From CAMLJR01 sp964500675 (GTDB lineage: Bacteria; Pseudomonadota; Gammaproteobacteria; Pseudomonadales; CAMLJR01): a stretch of DNA of 64,000 nt. Of this stretch, positions 33,602 to 42,271 are shown in pieces. The stretch spans positions 62,001 through 126,000 of the forward strand of contig CAZCNY010000005.1 in the NCBI GenBank assembly GCA_964500675.1, read 5' to 3'. The translations under genes were made by a program, and so were the position numbers. Within the stretch, counting starts at the first letter, position 1, and each line of letters starts with the position of its first letter. Below the pieces are notes generated by a model. The model did not search any database. It was not told where the DNA came from and was given only the letters and a program-made list of their open reading frames with translations.

Positions 33602-34168
33602 ATGGACGCAATGACGTTATTGAATCACCGCAATTCGGAACCCAAGCTCAGCAAACCCGGGCCCGACCGCGAAGCACTGCTGCAAATCCTCGGCGCCGCC
33701 GCGCGCGCTCCCGATCATGGCCGCTTACGGCCGTGGCGGTTTCTGTTGATCGAAGGCAAGGCGCGCTACCGCTTGGGCGAATTATTCGTGAGCGCGTTGC
33801 GTGCGCGTAAACCCGACGCAACCCCCGAGGAAATCAAAAAGAACGAAGAGGCGCCGCAGCGCGCGCCCATCGTCATCACCGTGATCGCGCGCTTGGACCA
33901 CAATCCGAAAGTGCCGCAAATCGAACAGATGCTATCGGCCGGCTGCGCCGCGCACGGCATTTTGCTCGCCGCGCAGGCACTCGGTTTCGGCGCGATCTGG
34001 CGCACGGGCGATAATTGTTACGACCCCCACGTCAAAGCCGGCCTGGGCCTGAGCGAAAACGAAGAAATAATCGGCTACATCTACGTCGGCTCGCCGCTCG
34101 GCGCGCCGAAACCGCTGCCCGATATTCGCGTCGAAGATCTTTTACAAACGTGGGAAAACGCAGAATAA
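33602..34168 (+). CDS. YdjA-type nitroreductase
   Basis: A 188-residue FMN-dependent oxidoreductase. It starts MDAMTLLNHRNSEPKLSKPGP, like the MDALELLxxRRS start of YdjA, and has the family motifs AARAPDHGRLRPWRFLLIEG and ALGFGAIWRTGD, ending YIYVGSPLGAPKP. YdjA-like enzymes lack the helix found in larger nitroreductases and have unclear physiological substrates. The reading frame is open further upstream (to about 33527), but the extension shows no homology; GGAG lies 12 bases before the chosen ATG, so the start is not firm. Convergent with apbE, whose stop is 12 bases away. Confidence 0.85.
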   Translation: MDAMTLLNHRNSEPKLSKPGPDREALLQILGAAARAPDHGRLRPWRFLLIEGKARYRLGELFVSALRARKPDATPEEIKKNEEAPQRAPIVITVIARLDHNPKVPQIEQMLSAGCAAHGILLAAQALGFGAIWRTGDNCYDPHVKAGLGLSENEEIIGYIYVGSPLGAPKPLPDIRVEDLLQTWENAE

Positions 34169-34179
34169 GATTGCGCCAA

Positions 34180-35169
34180 TCATTTTGATGCCGGCGCGAG
34201 ATTTTTCGAATAATACAACTGACCTTTGTCGTCGATAACGATGGCATCGACACCCGGAATTTTATCGATAATCTCCATACCGCGTTCGACACCGAGAATG
34301 AACAGCGGCTTGGTCAACGGGTCGGTTTCAAAACCGCGCGGTGCGAGCACACTCACGCTGCGCACTCCCGTCGCCGATTTTCCCGTTTTCGGGTTGATGA
34401 TGTGATGCACGCGGCGCTTGCCATCCATGAAATAGCGCTCGTAATCGCCCGATGTCGATATCGCCGTATTCGATAATGGCAGCATCACGGCCGATTTATT
34501 TTCCGCGCGCGGATCTTTGATGCCGACCATCCACGGCCGGCCGCGATGATCGCCGAGAATGCGGCTGTCGCCGCCCGCCGTGACGATGGCGTTGTTTATG
34601 CCGCGCGCAAGCAAAATAGCCGCGCCTTGATCGACCGCGTAACCTTTCGCGATACCGCCGAGATCGATGCGCATGCCGGGCTTCATGAATTGCACCGTGC
34701 TCGCGCCCTCATCCAATTTGATCGAGCGGTAATCGATCGCGTTTAAATGGCTCGCGATTTGCGCATCGGTGGGCTCGATATGCTTGCGATAATCGTACAT
34801 GTAGCCAACCGAGGCATAACTGATATCGAAAGCGCCGTGACTGATTTCGGAATAGTGAATCGAGGTTTTCAGCAGCAGCATCATTTCGGCAGAGATTTTC
34901 ACCGGATGCTGTGTCGCTTCGCGGTTGATCAGCGCGAGCTCGCTCGTTGCAATATAGGGGCTCATCGTTTGATCGATGCGCCTCATCTCCTGCATCACGG
35001 CCTCGATCGCAGCGTGCGCGGTTTTATCGTCGTCGGCCCACAGTTCGACGCTGACCGCGGTGCCCATGATCGCGCGCGTATCGCTGTACCATTCGGCGCG
35101 GGCGCTCGACGCTGCCGCGCATGCTGCAAACAACAATGAATACCGGACGATAACGCGAAAAACACTCAC
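34180..35169 (-). CDS. apbE: ApbE family FAD:protein FMN transferase
   Basis: A 329-residue enzyme that attaches FMN from FAD to Thr/Ser of flavoproteins in the periplasm. Start is GTG at 35169, overlapping the gspN stop (GTGA) with GGAG 9 bases upstream. The signal peptide is VIVRYSLLFAACAAASSARA. Conserved blocks: MGTAVSVELWADD, MRIDLGGIAKGYAVDQGAAIL (flavin-binding), NAIVTAGGDSRILG, and DGKRRVHHIINPKTGKSATG (the H-(I/V)-(I/V)-N-P motif with catalytic Asp/His environment). Its position as the last, translationally coupled gene of the type II secretion operon is unusual. The protein target is not encoded nearby. Confidence 0.9.
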   Translation of the reverse strand: MSVFRVIVRYSLLFAACAAASSARAEWYSDTRAIMGTAVSVELWADDDKTAHAAIEAVMQEMRRIDQTMSPYIATSELALINREATQHPVKISAEMMLLLKTSIHYSEISHGAFDISYASVGYMYDYRKHIEPTDAQIASHLNAIDYRSIKLDEGASTVQFMKPGMRIDLGGIAKGYAVDQGAAILLARGINNAIVTAGGDSRILGDHRGRPWMVGIKDPRAENKSAVMLPLSNTAISTSGDYERYFMDGKRRVHHIINPKTGKSATGVRSVSVLAPRGFETDPLTKPLFILGVERGMEIIDKIPGVDAIVIDDKGQLYYSKNLAPASK

Positions 35170-36002
35170 CAATGCCCGCTCCGTTTCACCGCGTATTTGC
35201 CCTGCGCATCGGGTTGCGCCGCGAGCATCAACTGCAAACTCTGACGAAAATCTTCGGGCAGCGAAGATGCCATTTTCACTTGTAGCTGCAGCGACCATTT
35301 GTGCGCACCGGCATCGACGTCGACGGCGCCATCGATGTCGAGCGCACCCTGTCCCTGCACACCACAGTGAATTTGTTGCGACGCGGGCATGCTCAACGCG
35401 CAGCGATAATCGCCGAGCGCAAGCCAGTGCGAATTCCACTGCCACTGCGCCTGCTGCCAATACAGCGCGCCCTGCAAACCGTGTATCTGCGCGCGCGATA
35501 ATTCGGCGCGATCGAGTTTCAAGGCAATCTGTCCGCGCGCCGGAATCGGCGCCCAATTCGATAACAGCGCAGCCGGCAACGCCGCGCTCGTGTTCGTCAA
35601 CGTCAATTGTCCCAACGGCGAAACGCGCAGTCGCGCATCGGCGAATTGCTCGCCGTAGGTCATCGTAATATGCGCCGACGGATGCAGCCACAACAACGAC
35701 CACGGCTGCAAATGCCATTCGATACTGCCGAGCGCGAAAGTCTGATTATTTTGCTGACCCTCATTCTGCTGCCAAAACGCTTGGGCCGCGCTGCCGTTCC
35801 AAAAACTGCCCGCAACATTTTGCAATTGCAGCTGCGGCGCCAGCATGCGCGCAAGCGCCGTAAACAGCGCAGCGGGAGCGCTATAAAGCAGACAGATAAA
35901 AAACCAAACAATCGCCGCGATAAGCGCGCGTTTGCGCCAGCGGCGATCGAACGAAAAATTCATTGCGGATGCAGTCATCACGTCGGTCAAAAATTTCATC
36001 AT
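35166..36002 (-). CDS. gspN: Type II secretion protein N
   Basis: A 278-residue inner membrane-anchored GspN: one TM segment (ALIAAIVWFFICLLYSAPAALF, about 26-48) and a periplasmic beta-rich domain with VAGSFWNGSAAQ, characteristic of GspN. Its role in the secretion machine is accessory; not all systems have it. The first ATG shares its A with the gspM stop (TGATG); later ATGs (MTASAMNFSF) could also serve. The 3' end overlaps the apbE start. Confidence 0.85.
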   Translation of the reverse strand: MMKFLTDVMTASAMNFSFDRRWRKRALIAAIVWFFICLLYSAPAALFTALARMLAPQLQLQNVAGSFWNGSAAQAFWQQNEGQQNNQTFALGSIEWHLQPWSLLWLHPSAHITMTYGEQFADARLRVSPLGQLTLTNTSAALPAALLSNWAPIPARGQIALKLDRAELSRAQIHGLQGALYWQQAQWQWNSHWLALGDYRCALSMPASQQIHCGVQGQGALDIDGAVDVDAGAHKWSLQLQVKMASSLPEDFRQSLQLMLAAQPDAQGKYAVKRSGHW

Positions 36003-36481
36003 CAGGCGCGATACAGTCTTGCCGAGACATTCACGACACCCGCCGTCGATCCCGGCGCGATCACGAGTTCGCGGATCGTCACACCTTTGGCTGACTCCAG
36101 CTCATTGAGCCAGCGCAGCACCTGATCGAAAGACATGTTGTCGAGCCGCACCTGCACATCGCCGCTGCTGCCGGGTTGAAACCGGCTCATCTTTAAACCG
36201 TTTTCCGCGACCGTGCGATCGATCAGCTGCGTGAGGTTTTCATTTTGCGCCGACACATTTTGCGTGCTGCTCTGCTGCAACGCGTGCAACTGCGCCGCCA
36301 TCTGTGTCACTTCCGCAAGACTTTTTTGCGCAACCGCATTTTGATTTTCAAGGCGCTGATTCGCCGCCGCAAGCGGATGCCACAGCGCCTGATAGAGCAC
36401 ATACACAATGAGCGCGCCCGCCAACAGCGCGAGCATGGCCTGATCGCGCAGACTCAGTTGTTGTTGCAGTTTTTCCAGCAT
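36002..36481 (-). CDS. gspM: Type II secretion protein M
   Basis: A 159-residue bitopic inner membrane protein of the secretion platform that pairs with GspL. A short cytosolic N-terminus (MLEKLQQQLSLRDQAM), one TM helix (LALLAGALIVYVLYQALW), a coiled-coil stretch (AANQRLENQNAVAQKSLAEVTQMAAQL) and a ferredoxin-like periplasmic domain ending GVVNVSARLYRA. The ribosome-binding site is weak. The gene is separated from gspL by 61 bases, which contain tandem copies of the gspL 3' end. Confidence 0.9.
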   Translation of the reverse strand: MLEKLQQQLSLRDQAMLALLAGALIVYVLYQALWHPLAAANQRLENQNAVAQKSLAEVTQMAAQLHALQQSSTQNVSAQNENLTQLIDRTVAENGLKMSRFQPGSSGDVQVRLDNMSFDQVLRWLNELESAKGVTIRELVIAPGSTAGVVNVSARLYRA

Positions 36482-36497
36482 GATTCGATTACCAAAC

Positions 36498-36566
36498 TAT
36501 TTACTTTCAGTGATGCCCATTATTTACTTTCAGTGATGCGCATTATTTATTTTCGGTAATGCGCAA
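36498..36566. repeat. Three 23-bp tandem copies of the gspL 3' end
   Basis: Units 36498-36520, 36521-36543 and 36544-36566. The rightmost unit encodes the real end of GspL (RITENK plus stop); on the minus strand each other unit also spells ITESK followed by a stop. Units one and two differ at a single base; unit three differs from them at a few. Confidence 0.92.
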
Positions 36567-37727
36567 TTGGGCACGGGTTTTATCGCCATCGGTATTACTG
36601 CCGACCAACTGCGCGTTCAGCCCCGTATTCGCAATCGCGGCGCGCACCGCTTCCACATCTTTAAACGCGTTCGCGCTCAGGCTCACACGCAACTCGCCCT
36701 GATGCTCGCTGTAAGTCAAATTCTGCACGGCGACGCCATCGACGGTTTTGAGCACCCCGCCGACCTGCTGCAACAACGGCAGCACGGCACCGCCCTGATG
36801 CCCCTGCAAGGTCTGCAATTTGCGCCGCAATTGCAGTTCGGGATCGTTGACGACACCGCGCGGCTCCACCGAGCGATACACATCTTCGATCTGTCGGCGC
36901 AGCGCGATGTTTTGCTTATTGAGTCGATGATGCTGCACGCCGCCCACCACAAGATGCAACGCAACCGCTGCCGCAAACATAATTGCGGCGGGACGCCATT
37001 GCCACCACCAGCGCTGCCACGGCAGCGTGCGCGCAAACGCGCCCTGCATGAAATCGATCAGCGGACTATTTTCGGCGAGCGTCAGCGTCTGTTTTTCGAG
37101 TACGTCGATCATGCCGCGCAATAACTCCGGCAGTTGCGGCAACAAGGTTTCAATTGGCTCATCGCTACACACCAATAATTGCTGCGGCAATTCATCGACC
37201 CTGTCGAGCAATAATTGCAACGCAATTTTTGCGCTTTCAGGCTCCAGCGCAAAACCGCGATAGGCGCCGACGCGCACGAGCCAGCGCCGCGGCTCGACCT
37301 GCAATGTCCAGCAATGCTCGCGATACGGCAGCAGCAATTGCTCCGGCAGCACGCGTTTGATATCGAGGCCGGCCTTTTGACATTGTTGCAGCCACGCAGC
37401 GAGCCATTGCTTATCGATAATCGCCACCGGCACGTGTTCGTCCGCAATCGCACCGAGCGCGAAATGCTGCGTGTCGACATCGTCGAGCAGCTGCTCTTCG
37501 AGCGAATACGGAATGGTCTGCCGCAATAATTTGCGTTCGTGCGCGGCGAAAGCCACTTCCTGCAACAGCACTTTCTGCGCGGGCACCACCAGCACGAGAT
37601 CGGCTGTGTGCGCGCGCGCATCCTCGGCAAACACTTGTGCATCGCCGCGTAACGGCGCCGCGGCATACGGCGCAGTCCAGCTCAGTTGATCGTCGTCGCC
37701 GACTTGCAGCAAAACGGTATTCTTCAT
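36543..37727 (-). CDS. gspL: Type II secretion protein L
   Basis: A 394-residue bitopic protein linking the ATPase GspE to the inner membrane platform. The cytosolic actin-like domain (residues 1-~240) begins MKNTVLLQVGDDDQLSWTAPY and contains LLVVPAQKVLLQEVAFAAHERKLLRQTIPYSLEEQLLDD. A TM helix follows (WRPAAIMFAAAVALHLVVGGV, about 250), then a periplasmic ferredoxin-like domain. The coding end (LRITENK) forms one unit of a 23-bp tandem repeat. Confidence 0.92.
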   Translation of the reverse strand: MKNTVLLQVGDDDQLSWTAPYAAAPLRGDAQVFAEDARAHTADLVLVVPAQKVLLQEVAFAAHERKLLRQTIPYSLEEQLLDDVDTQHFALGAIADEHVPVAIIDKQWLAAWLQQCQKAGLDIKRVLPEQLLLPYREHCWTLQVEPRRWLVRVGAYRGFALEPESAKIALQLLLDRVDELPQQLLVCSDEPIETLLPQLPELLRGMIDVLEKQTLTLAENSPLIDFMQGAFARTLPWQRWWWQWRPAAIMFAAAVALHLVVGGVQHHRLNKQNIALRRQIEDVYRSVEPRGVVNDPELQLRRKLQTLQGHQGGAVLPLLQQVGGVLKTVDGVAVQNLTYSEHQGELRVSLSANAFKDVEAVRAAIANTGLNAQLVGSNTDGDKTRAQLRITENK

Positions 37728-37768
37728 GCCTGCTTCATCTGTTTGTTATGTCGATTGTCTGCATTTGA

Positions 37769-37830
37769 ATGACTGATCGTGCGTTCGCATCACCGATCGC
37801 CAGCTCTCTATTACCAATCGCCAAAGCTGC
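37769..37830. repeat. Degenerate ~21-bp repeats at the gspK 3' end
   Basis: Three related units beginning near 37769 (ATGACTGATCG), 37789 (ATCACCGATCGCC) and 37810 (ATTACCAATCGCC). The last covers the GspK terminal codons FGDW plus stop; the others lie in the gspK-gspL gap. Confidence 0.55.
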
Positions 37831-38854
37831 GCGCGAGAACCTCGGTAATTTTCTTACTGCCTTCGACTTTTCGATGCAAAATACTGCGCATCGCGTAACG
37901 ATGTCCTTCAAAATCCGTGATCGTATTCAGCAGAAAATAATCGCTGAACAAAACGATCGGCGTTTCAATTTTCCGGCTGGCTAAAATACCGCTATTGAAC
38001 AACACAAGAGCAGTTTTGGCGTCGATAAATTTAGGCGGTTTACGCGCCTCCAGCAAAACCTCGACCTCGGCATCGCTCAACGGCTCCATCGAGTCGGCGC
38101 CGCCCAGCGAGCGCAACACCTCAACCGGCGCCGTATTGATATTGATGCCACTGATCGCGCCGCTCGGCCATACCGTCACCAGCGGCGCCAGCGCGCGATA
38201 AATCGCCGGCGTCATCCCCTTCACGAACATCAACTCCGACGGCCCCACCAGCGTGCGATTCGCCGGCCGTCCAGGCGGATTGGCCGATTCGTAAAACTGG
38301 CTTTCGGCGCCGCTTAAATTGCTGACATCGGAATCCGCATCGATCCAATCGGAGATCGCATCGGTCAGCGCCTCGGCCTGATCGAGGCCTAGCGGCTCGT
38401 CGAGTTTGAGTGCAAGCAACAGTCGAATCAACTGCTTTTGCTGCGGCGAATACGTTCCAGGCGGCAGCGGCTTGGTCTGCGGGATGGCGAGCACATTCAG
38501 ATTAAAGCGCCCCTGCAAATCTTCCAACTGCCCGCCGATCCAACCGTAATCGGTCGGATACTGCTGCGGCTGCGCCCAATCCTCCGCGAGGTTATCGTTG
38601 CGATCCTTGTCGTCTTTTTTCAAATCATAAAGCAACGCCGCGCGCGACAACGCCTCGGCACCGCGCATGTACGCATACGCCTGCTCGCTGTAGAGTTGAT
38701 TTTCAACGCGCCGGAACATCAATAAAAAATTGCTGCTCAATTCGGTGGCCAACAACACCACCATCGCCACAACGAGTAGCGCGACGATCAACGCCACACC
38801 GCGCTGATTGCGCTCGCCCCTAACCCCTGGAAATTTACTGCACGGGTTGTTCAT
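37811..38854 (-). CDS. gspK: Type II secretion minor pseudopilin K
   Basis: A 347-residue minor pseudopilin at the pseudopilus tip. The prepilin leader ends ERNQRG before VALIVALLVVAMVVLLATEL; as usual for GspK it lacks the Glu5 of other pilins. A large globular domain follows (DLQGRFNLNVLA, LSDAEVEVLLEARKPPKF). ATG at 38854 gives a normal-length leader and overlaps the gspJ stop by 20 bases. The open frame continues upstream but there it is out-of-frame gspJ. Confidence 0.9.
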   Translation of the reverse strand: MNNPCSKFPGVRGERNQRGVALIVALLVVAMVVLLATELSSNFLLMFRRVENQLYSEQAYAYMRGAEALSRAALLYDLKKDDKDRNDNLAEDWAQPQQYPTDYGWIGGQLEDLQGRFNLNVLAIPQTKPLPPGTYSPQQKQLIRLLLALKLDEPLGLDQAEALTDAISDWIDADSDVSNLSGAESQFYESANPPGRPANRTLVGPSELMFVKGMTPAIYRALAPLVTVWPSGAISGININTAPVEVLRSLGGADSMEPLSDAEVEVLLEARKPPKFIDAKTALVLFNSGILASRKIETPIVLFSDYFLLNTITDFEGHRYAMRSILHRKVEGSKKITEVLARSFGDW

Positions 38855-39518
38855 TCGCCAACCCCACCACGCGATGCACGATACCGATGCCTTCGATATC
38901 GATATCGAACTGCACGGCGAGCGGCATTTTATCGGTGTCGCTTGGGCTCGCCGGCCATTGCTCAACCCACTCGCCGCCCAGCGCTTGCTGCTTGGCGTTC
39001 TGCGATTGACCGTTGAGAAATTGGATTTTGAAACTCTGCACACCGGTCAACAATTTGATTTGCTGCAGATGATCTTCATCGTCGGTGCGATCGAGCACGA
39101 GCCAGTCATCGCGCCACAAATTGTGATCGGCATCGAGCCGGTAATGCACGCGCTGCAATGTGCTGCGGCGCTGCCCGCGCGGATTGTCCCAGCCGCTGTG
39201 CGTGAACTCCAATAACTCCTCGGCATCGTCGTTGCCGCCGATCATCGCGGGTCGCAACTCGCCGCGCGCATCGGTAATTGAGCGATCGACGCTCTGGCGC
39301 AAATCGCGCACGATCCAGCCGATCGCGGTTTCGACTTCGCCGAGCCGCTGCACCATTTCGCCGTGACGCGACGCCGCATTGATCGCCGTGCTCAATCCTG
39401 CATAAGCCATAACCGCAACCAACGCAGTGATCGCCATCGCGAGCAACACTTCGATGAGCGTAAAGCCCCTGAACGCAGCGAGGCCGCACGCCATTTTATT
39501 TCGGCACGATGCATTCAT
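38835..39518 (-). CDS. gspJ: Type II secretion minor pseudopilin J
   Basis: A 227-residue minor pseudopilin. The leader MNASCRNKMACGLAAFRG precedes FTLIEVLLAMAITALVAVMAY, with Glu5 retained; prepilin peptidase (not encoded here) would cut after the Gly. The C-terminal globular part contains LEFTHSGWDNPRGQRRSTLQRVHYRL, typical of GspJ. It overlaps gspI by 4 bases and gspK by 20. Confidence 0.92.
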   Translation of the reverse strand: MNASCRNKMACGLAAFRGFTLIEVLLAMAITALVAVMAYAGLSTAINAASRHGEMVQRLGEVETAIGWIVRDLRQSVDRSITDARGELRPAMIGGNDDAEELLEFTHSGWDNPRGQRRSTLQRVHYRLDADHNLWRDDWLVLDRTDDEDHLQQIKLLTGVQSFKIQFLNGQSQNAKQQALGGEWVEQWPASPSDTDKMPLAVQFDIDIEGIGIVHRVVGLANEQPVQ

Positions 39519-39922
39519 TGCTGATGATAACTATCGAGCAGCACATCGATACTCGCGAGCGAGCTGGCATCCTTACCTTCGACATCGGACACGGTGATCG
39601 TCAGCTGCGCGACGCCGGGCTGTTGCAGATTTTTCGGCTGCGCGCGCCAATACCATTTACGGCCGACCATTTCCTCCGTACCTGAAAATGCGTCGGTCGG
39701 TAATTGATTGGTATGCGCATTCGCGAGCAAGGCCAACTCCATTTGATTCTGCGCCACATAATTCGCAAACATTTTTTCGCGCAAATACGCTGTGCCATCG
39801 ATCTGCCGCATCATGGCGGTGAGAATTCCCGTCACGGCCAATGCCACAATCGCAACGGCGACGAGCACTTCCACCAGGGTGAATCCGCTGACGTAATTGG
39901 ACGACGATTTACTGTTCTTCAT
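39515..39922 (-). CDS. gspI: Type II secretion minor pseudopilin I
   Basis: A 135-residue minor pseudopilin with leader MKNSKSSSNYVSG before FTLVEVLVAVAIVALAVTGILTAM. The mature part contains LREKMFANYVAQNQMELALL and KWYWRAQPKN, conserved in GspI. It overlaps gspH at its start by 14 bases and gspJ at its end by 4. Confidence 0.93.
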   Translation of the reverse strand: MKNSKSSSNYVSGFTLVEVLVAVAIVALAVTGILTAMMRQIDGTAYLREKMFANYVAQNQMELALLANAHTNQLPTDAFSGTEEMVGRKWYWRAQPKNLQQPGVAQLTITVSDVEGKDASSLASIDVLLDSYHQQ

Positions 39923-40520
39923 CGTCTTTTATTTCGAGTTGAATTCGTCCCAACGCATCCGAACGCACAATCGGACCTTTATCGTCACCTTTAAAACGCA
40001 GGTGCAATACAAACGGCGTTACATCGCCGCCCGGCGCGAGCCAGATGGTCGGCGTATTTGACGATGACTTTTTCTTATTATCGGATGTGCTTTTTTTTAC
40101 ATCCGCCGCGGTGTCGCCCATATCTTTCGGCAGCGGTTCGATCAATTGCTGCTCGCCTTCCACTTCAAGCTCAGCGATGACGTTGTCGGCGAACTCGCCG
40201 CCGCTCGGAATATCGCGCGGATGATCCGGCAACCAGCCGTGATCGGTCAGGCGCATAAACCGATAAGCGATCTTGTCGCCGCCGTCATCGGTTACACCGG
40301 CGCGATACAATTGCACGCCCCACGACTCGCGACTCAGCACGGCCTCCTCCTCGACGAGCGCGGTGAAATTGGCAAAATCGCGCGCATTGTTGCGCAGCTC
40401 CTGCGGCTTATTGTTGCCGATCGCGACACCGACAATCGCCACGCCCAATCCGATAATGAGCACAACCACCAACAATTCGAGCAGCGTAAAACCCGTCGCC
40501 GATTTCTCAAATCGCCTCAC
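39909..40520 (-). CDS. gspH: Type II secretion minor pseudopilin H
   Basis: A minor pseudopilin of about 203 residues. The leader RRFEKSATG precedes FTLLELLVVVLIIGLGVAIVGVAIG. GTG at 40520 gives a 10-residue leader and avoids overlap with gspG; the frame is open further upstream to 40601 (overlapping gspG), so the start is uncertain. A Lys/Ser-rich insert (VKKSTSDNKKKSSSN, near the C-terminal third) is unusual for GspH. The C-terminus has VTPFVLHLRFKGDDKG. Confidence 0.85.
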   Translation of the reverse strand: MRRFEKSATGFTLLELLVVVLIIGLGVAIVGVAIGNNKPQELRNNARDFANFTALVEEEAVLSRESWGVQLYRAGVTDDGGDKIAYRFMRLTDHGWLPDHPRDIPSGGEFADNVIAELEVEGEQQLIEPLPKDMGDTAADVKKSTSDNKKKSSSNTPTIWLAPGGDVTPFVLHLRFKGDDKGPIVRSDALGRIQLEIKDDEEQ

Positions 40521-40554
40521 GCATTCGCCATCTCGAACGCACTCGTCAATCAAC

Positions 40555-41010
40555 TCACTGCTGCTCTTTCTGTTCGGTTTGCCAATTGCCGATATCCGCA
40601 TTTTGATCGTCGCCGCCCGTCACGCCGTCGGCGCCGAGCGTATAAATATCGTAATCGCCGTGCCCAAACTCGGGCGGATTTAAATATTTGTACGGGCGCC
40701 CCCACGGATCCTCGGGAATTTTTTCGAGATAGCCACCCTGCTTCCAATTGCGCGGAATCGGGTCCATCGTCGGTTTTTCGACGAGCGCCCCGAGCCCCTG
40801 TTCGGTCGTCGGATAAGTGAAATTATCGAGCTTGTACAACTTCAATGCGGTTTCGATATTTTTGATATCGGCTTTCACTTTTTGAATGCGCGCTTCGTCC
40901 GCGCGCTGCAACACATTCGGCGCGACAATACTGACCAGCAAACCGATGATCACCAGCACCACAAGAATTTCGACAAGACTGAAGCCGTCCTGACCGTTAC
41001 GCTGCTTCAC
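40555..41010 (-). CDS. gspG: Type II secretion major pseudopilin
   Basis: The main pseudopilus subunit. A 9-residue leader (KQRNGQDG) precedes FSLVEILVVLVIIGLLVSIVAPNVL. The conserved C-terminal region reads DNFTYPTTEQGLGALVEKPT, WKQGGYLEKIPEDPWGRPYKYLNP and DIYTLGADG, where calcium-binding Asp residues lie. GTG at 41010 is preferred because a GGGGAG box sits 6 bases upstream, giving 151 residues; an ATG at 41037 would add nine residues without a good ribosome-binding site. Confidence 0.93.
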   Translation of the reverse strand: MKQRNGQDGFSLVEILVVLVIIGLLVSIVAPNVLQRADEARIQKVKADIKNIETALKLYKLDNFTYPTTEQGLGALVEKPTMDPIPRNWKQGGYLEKIPEDPWGRPYKYLNPPEFGHGDYDIYTLGADGVTGGDDQNADIGNWQTEQKEQQ

Positions 41011-41043
41011 TGTACGCTCCCCTTTCACCGTATTCATTTTTAA

Positions 41044-42267
41044 TCAAGTCACCAGATTATTCATTTGAATAATCGGCAATAATATCGCCAACACAATGAG
41101 AATGACGAAACCTGCCATCACGATCACCATCGCCGGTTCGACGATGGCCATCAAGCTGCCCAATGTCATTTCGAGTTCGCGCTCTTGATTGAGCGCGGAG
41201 CGCGCCAGCATCGCTTCAAGTTCGCCGCTCGCTTCACCGCTCGCCACCATGTGCACCATCATCGGCGGAAATAATCCGGTTTGCGCGAGCGCGCGATTCA
41301 AACTGCCGCCTTCCTGCACCGAGTTCGCCACTTGTCGGCTCGCTTCGCGCAGTTCAATGTTGGTCAACACTTCGCCCGCGATACGCAAACCTTCCAATAA
41401 AGGCACGCCGCTCGATGTCAAAATACTGAGCGTCGAAGCGAAGCGCGCCGTATCCATCGCCGTAAGCAATCCTGCAATAAACGGCACGCGCAATAAAAAT
41501 CGGTGCCACCAACGCCGGCGGCCCGGATCGCGCAATAAGCGTCGCGCGCCCCACACCAATGCAATCAACACGAAAAGCGTGAATACAAAATAGCTTGAGA
41601 AAAAATGGCTGACCGCGATCAACAGTTTTGTCAACAACGGCAATTCAGCTTTGCTATGCGCGAATAATCCGACCAGCTTTGGCACCACCACAATCATCAG
41701 CATCGAAATTACCGCGACCGCCACGCCCACCAAAATAAGCGGGTATATCATCGCCATTTTTAATTTTTGCTGCGTGTACTGACTATTTTCCGTGTAGTCG
41801 GCGAGACGCTCCATCACCGTGCCGAGAAAACCCGCGCTTTCACCCGCGCGCACCATCGCGCGATACATTTCGCTGAACACCTGCGGGAAATCGCCGAGCG
41901 CATACGCGAGCGTGTGTCCCTCGACGACGCGCGAACGCACTTGCAGAATCAGCGCTTTGATTTTGGCGCGACGCGCCTGCTGCGCCGTCGCGGCGATCGC
42001 TTCGTCGAGCGGCATATTCGATTGAATCAGCGTCGCGAGCTGGCGTGTAATCAGCGCCAAATCGGTTTGACTGATGCGCGTGCCGAACAGATTGCGCCAA
42101 TTACCGACCGCTTTTTCCTTGGTGCTTTCGCCGGTCGCGACAACTTCGACCGGTTTTAAATCGCGCGCGCGCAATTGCGCGCGCACGTGGCGCTCGGAGT
42201 CGGCTTCGACAACGCCCTTGACGATTTTGCCGCCGGCGTCGAGTGCACGAAAATTGAAGGCGCCCAT
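41044..42267 (-). CDS. gspF: Type II secretion platform protein F
   Basis: A 407-residue polytopic inner membrane protein. The N-terminal motif MGAFNFRALDAGGKIVKGVVEADS is typical. Two repeated cytosolic T2SSF domains (about 70-195 and 275-400), each with a conserved Gly/Glu core (AMVRAGESAGFLG, HMVASGEASGELEAML), are separated by TM helices (LILVGVAVAVISMLMIVVV, VFTLFVLIALVWGA, IVMAGFVILIVLAILLP). It couples GspE to the pseudopilus. Confidence 0.95.
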   Translation of the reverse strand: MGAFNFRALDAGGKIVKGVVEADSERHVRAQLRARDLKPVEVVATGESTKEKAVGNWRNLFGTRISQTDLALITRQLATLIQSNMPLDEAIAATAQQARRAKIKALILQVRSRVVEGHTLAYALGDFPQVFSEMYRAMVRAGESAGFLGTVMERLADYTENSQYTQQKLKMAMIYPLILVGVAVAVISMLMIVVVPKLVGLFAHSKAELPLLTKLLIAVSHFFSSYFVFTLFVLIALVWGARRLLRDPGRRRWWHRFLLRVPFIAGLLTAMDTARFASTLSILTSSGVPLLEGLRIAGEVLTNIELREASRQVANSVQEGGSLNRALAQTGLFPPMMVHMVASGEASGELEAMLARSALNQERELEMTLGSLMAIVEPAMVIVMAGFVILIVLAILLPIIQMNNLVT

Positions 42268-42271
42268 CGCA

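Noticed and set aside
35170..35718. N-terminal extension of the apbE frame through gspN
   Set aside because: A signal peptide begins at the GTG overlapping the gspN stop; the extension is an out-of-frame reading of gspN.
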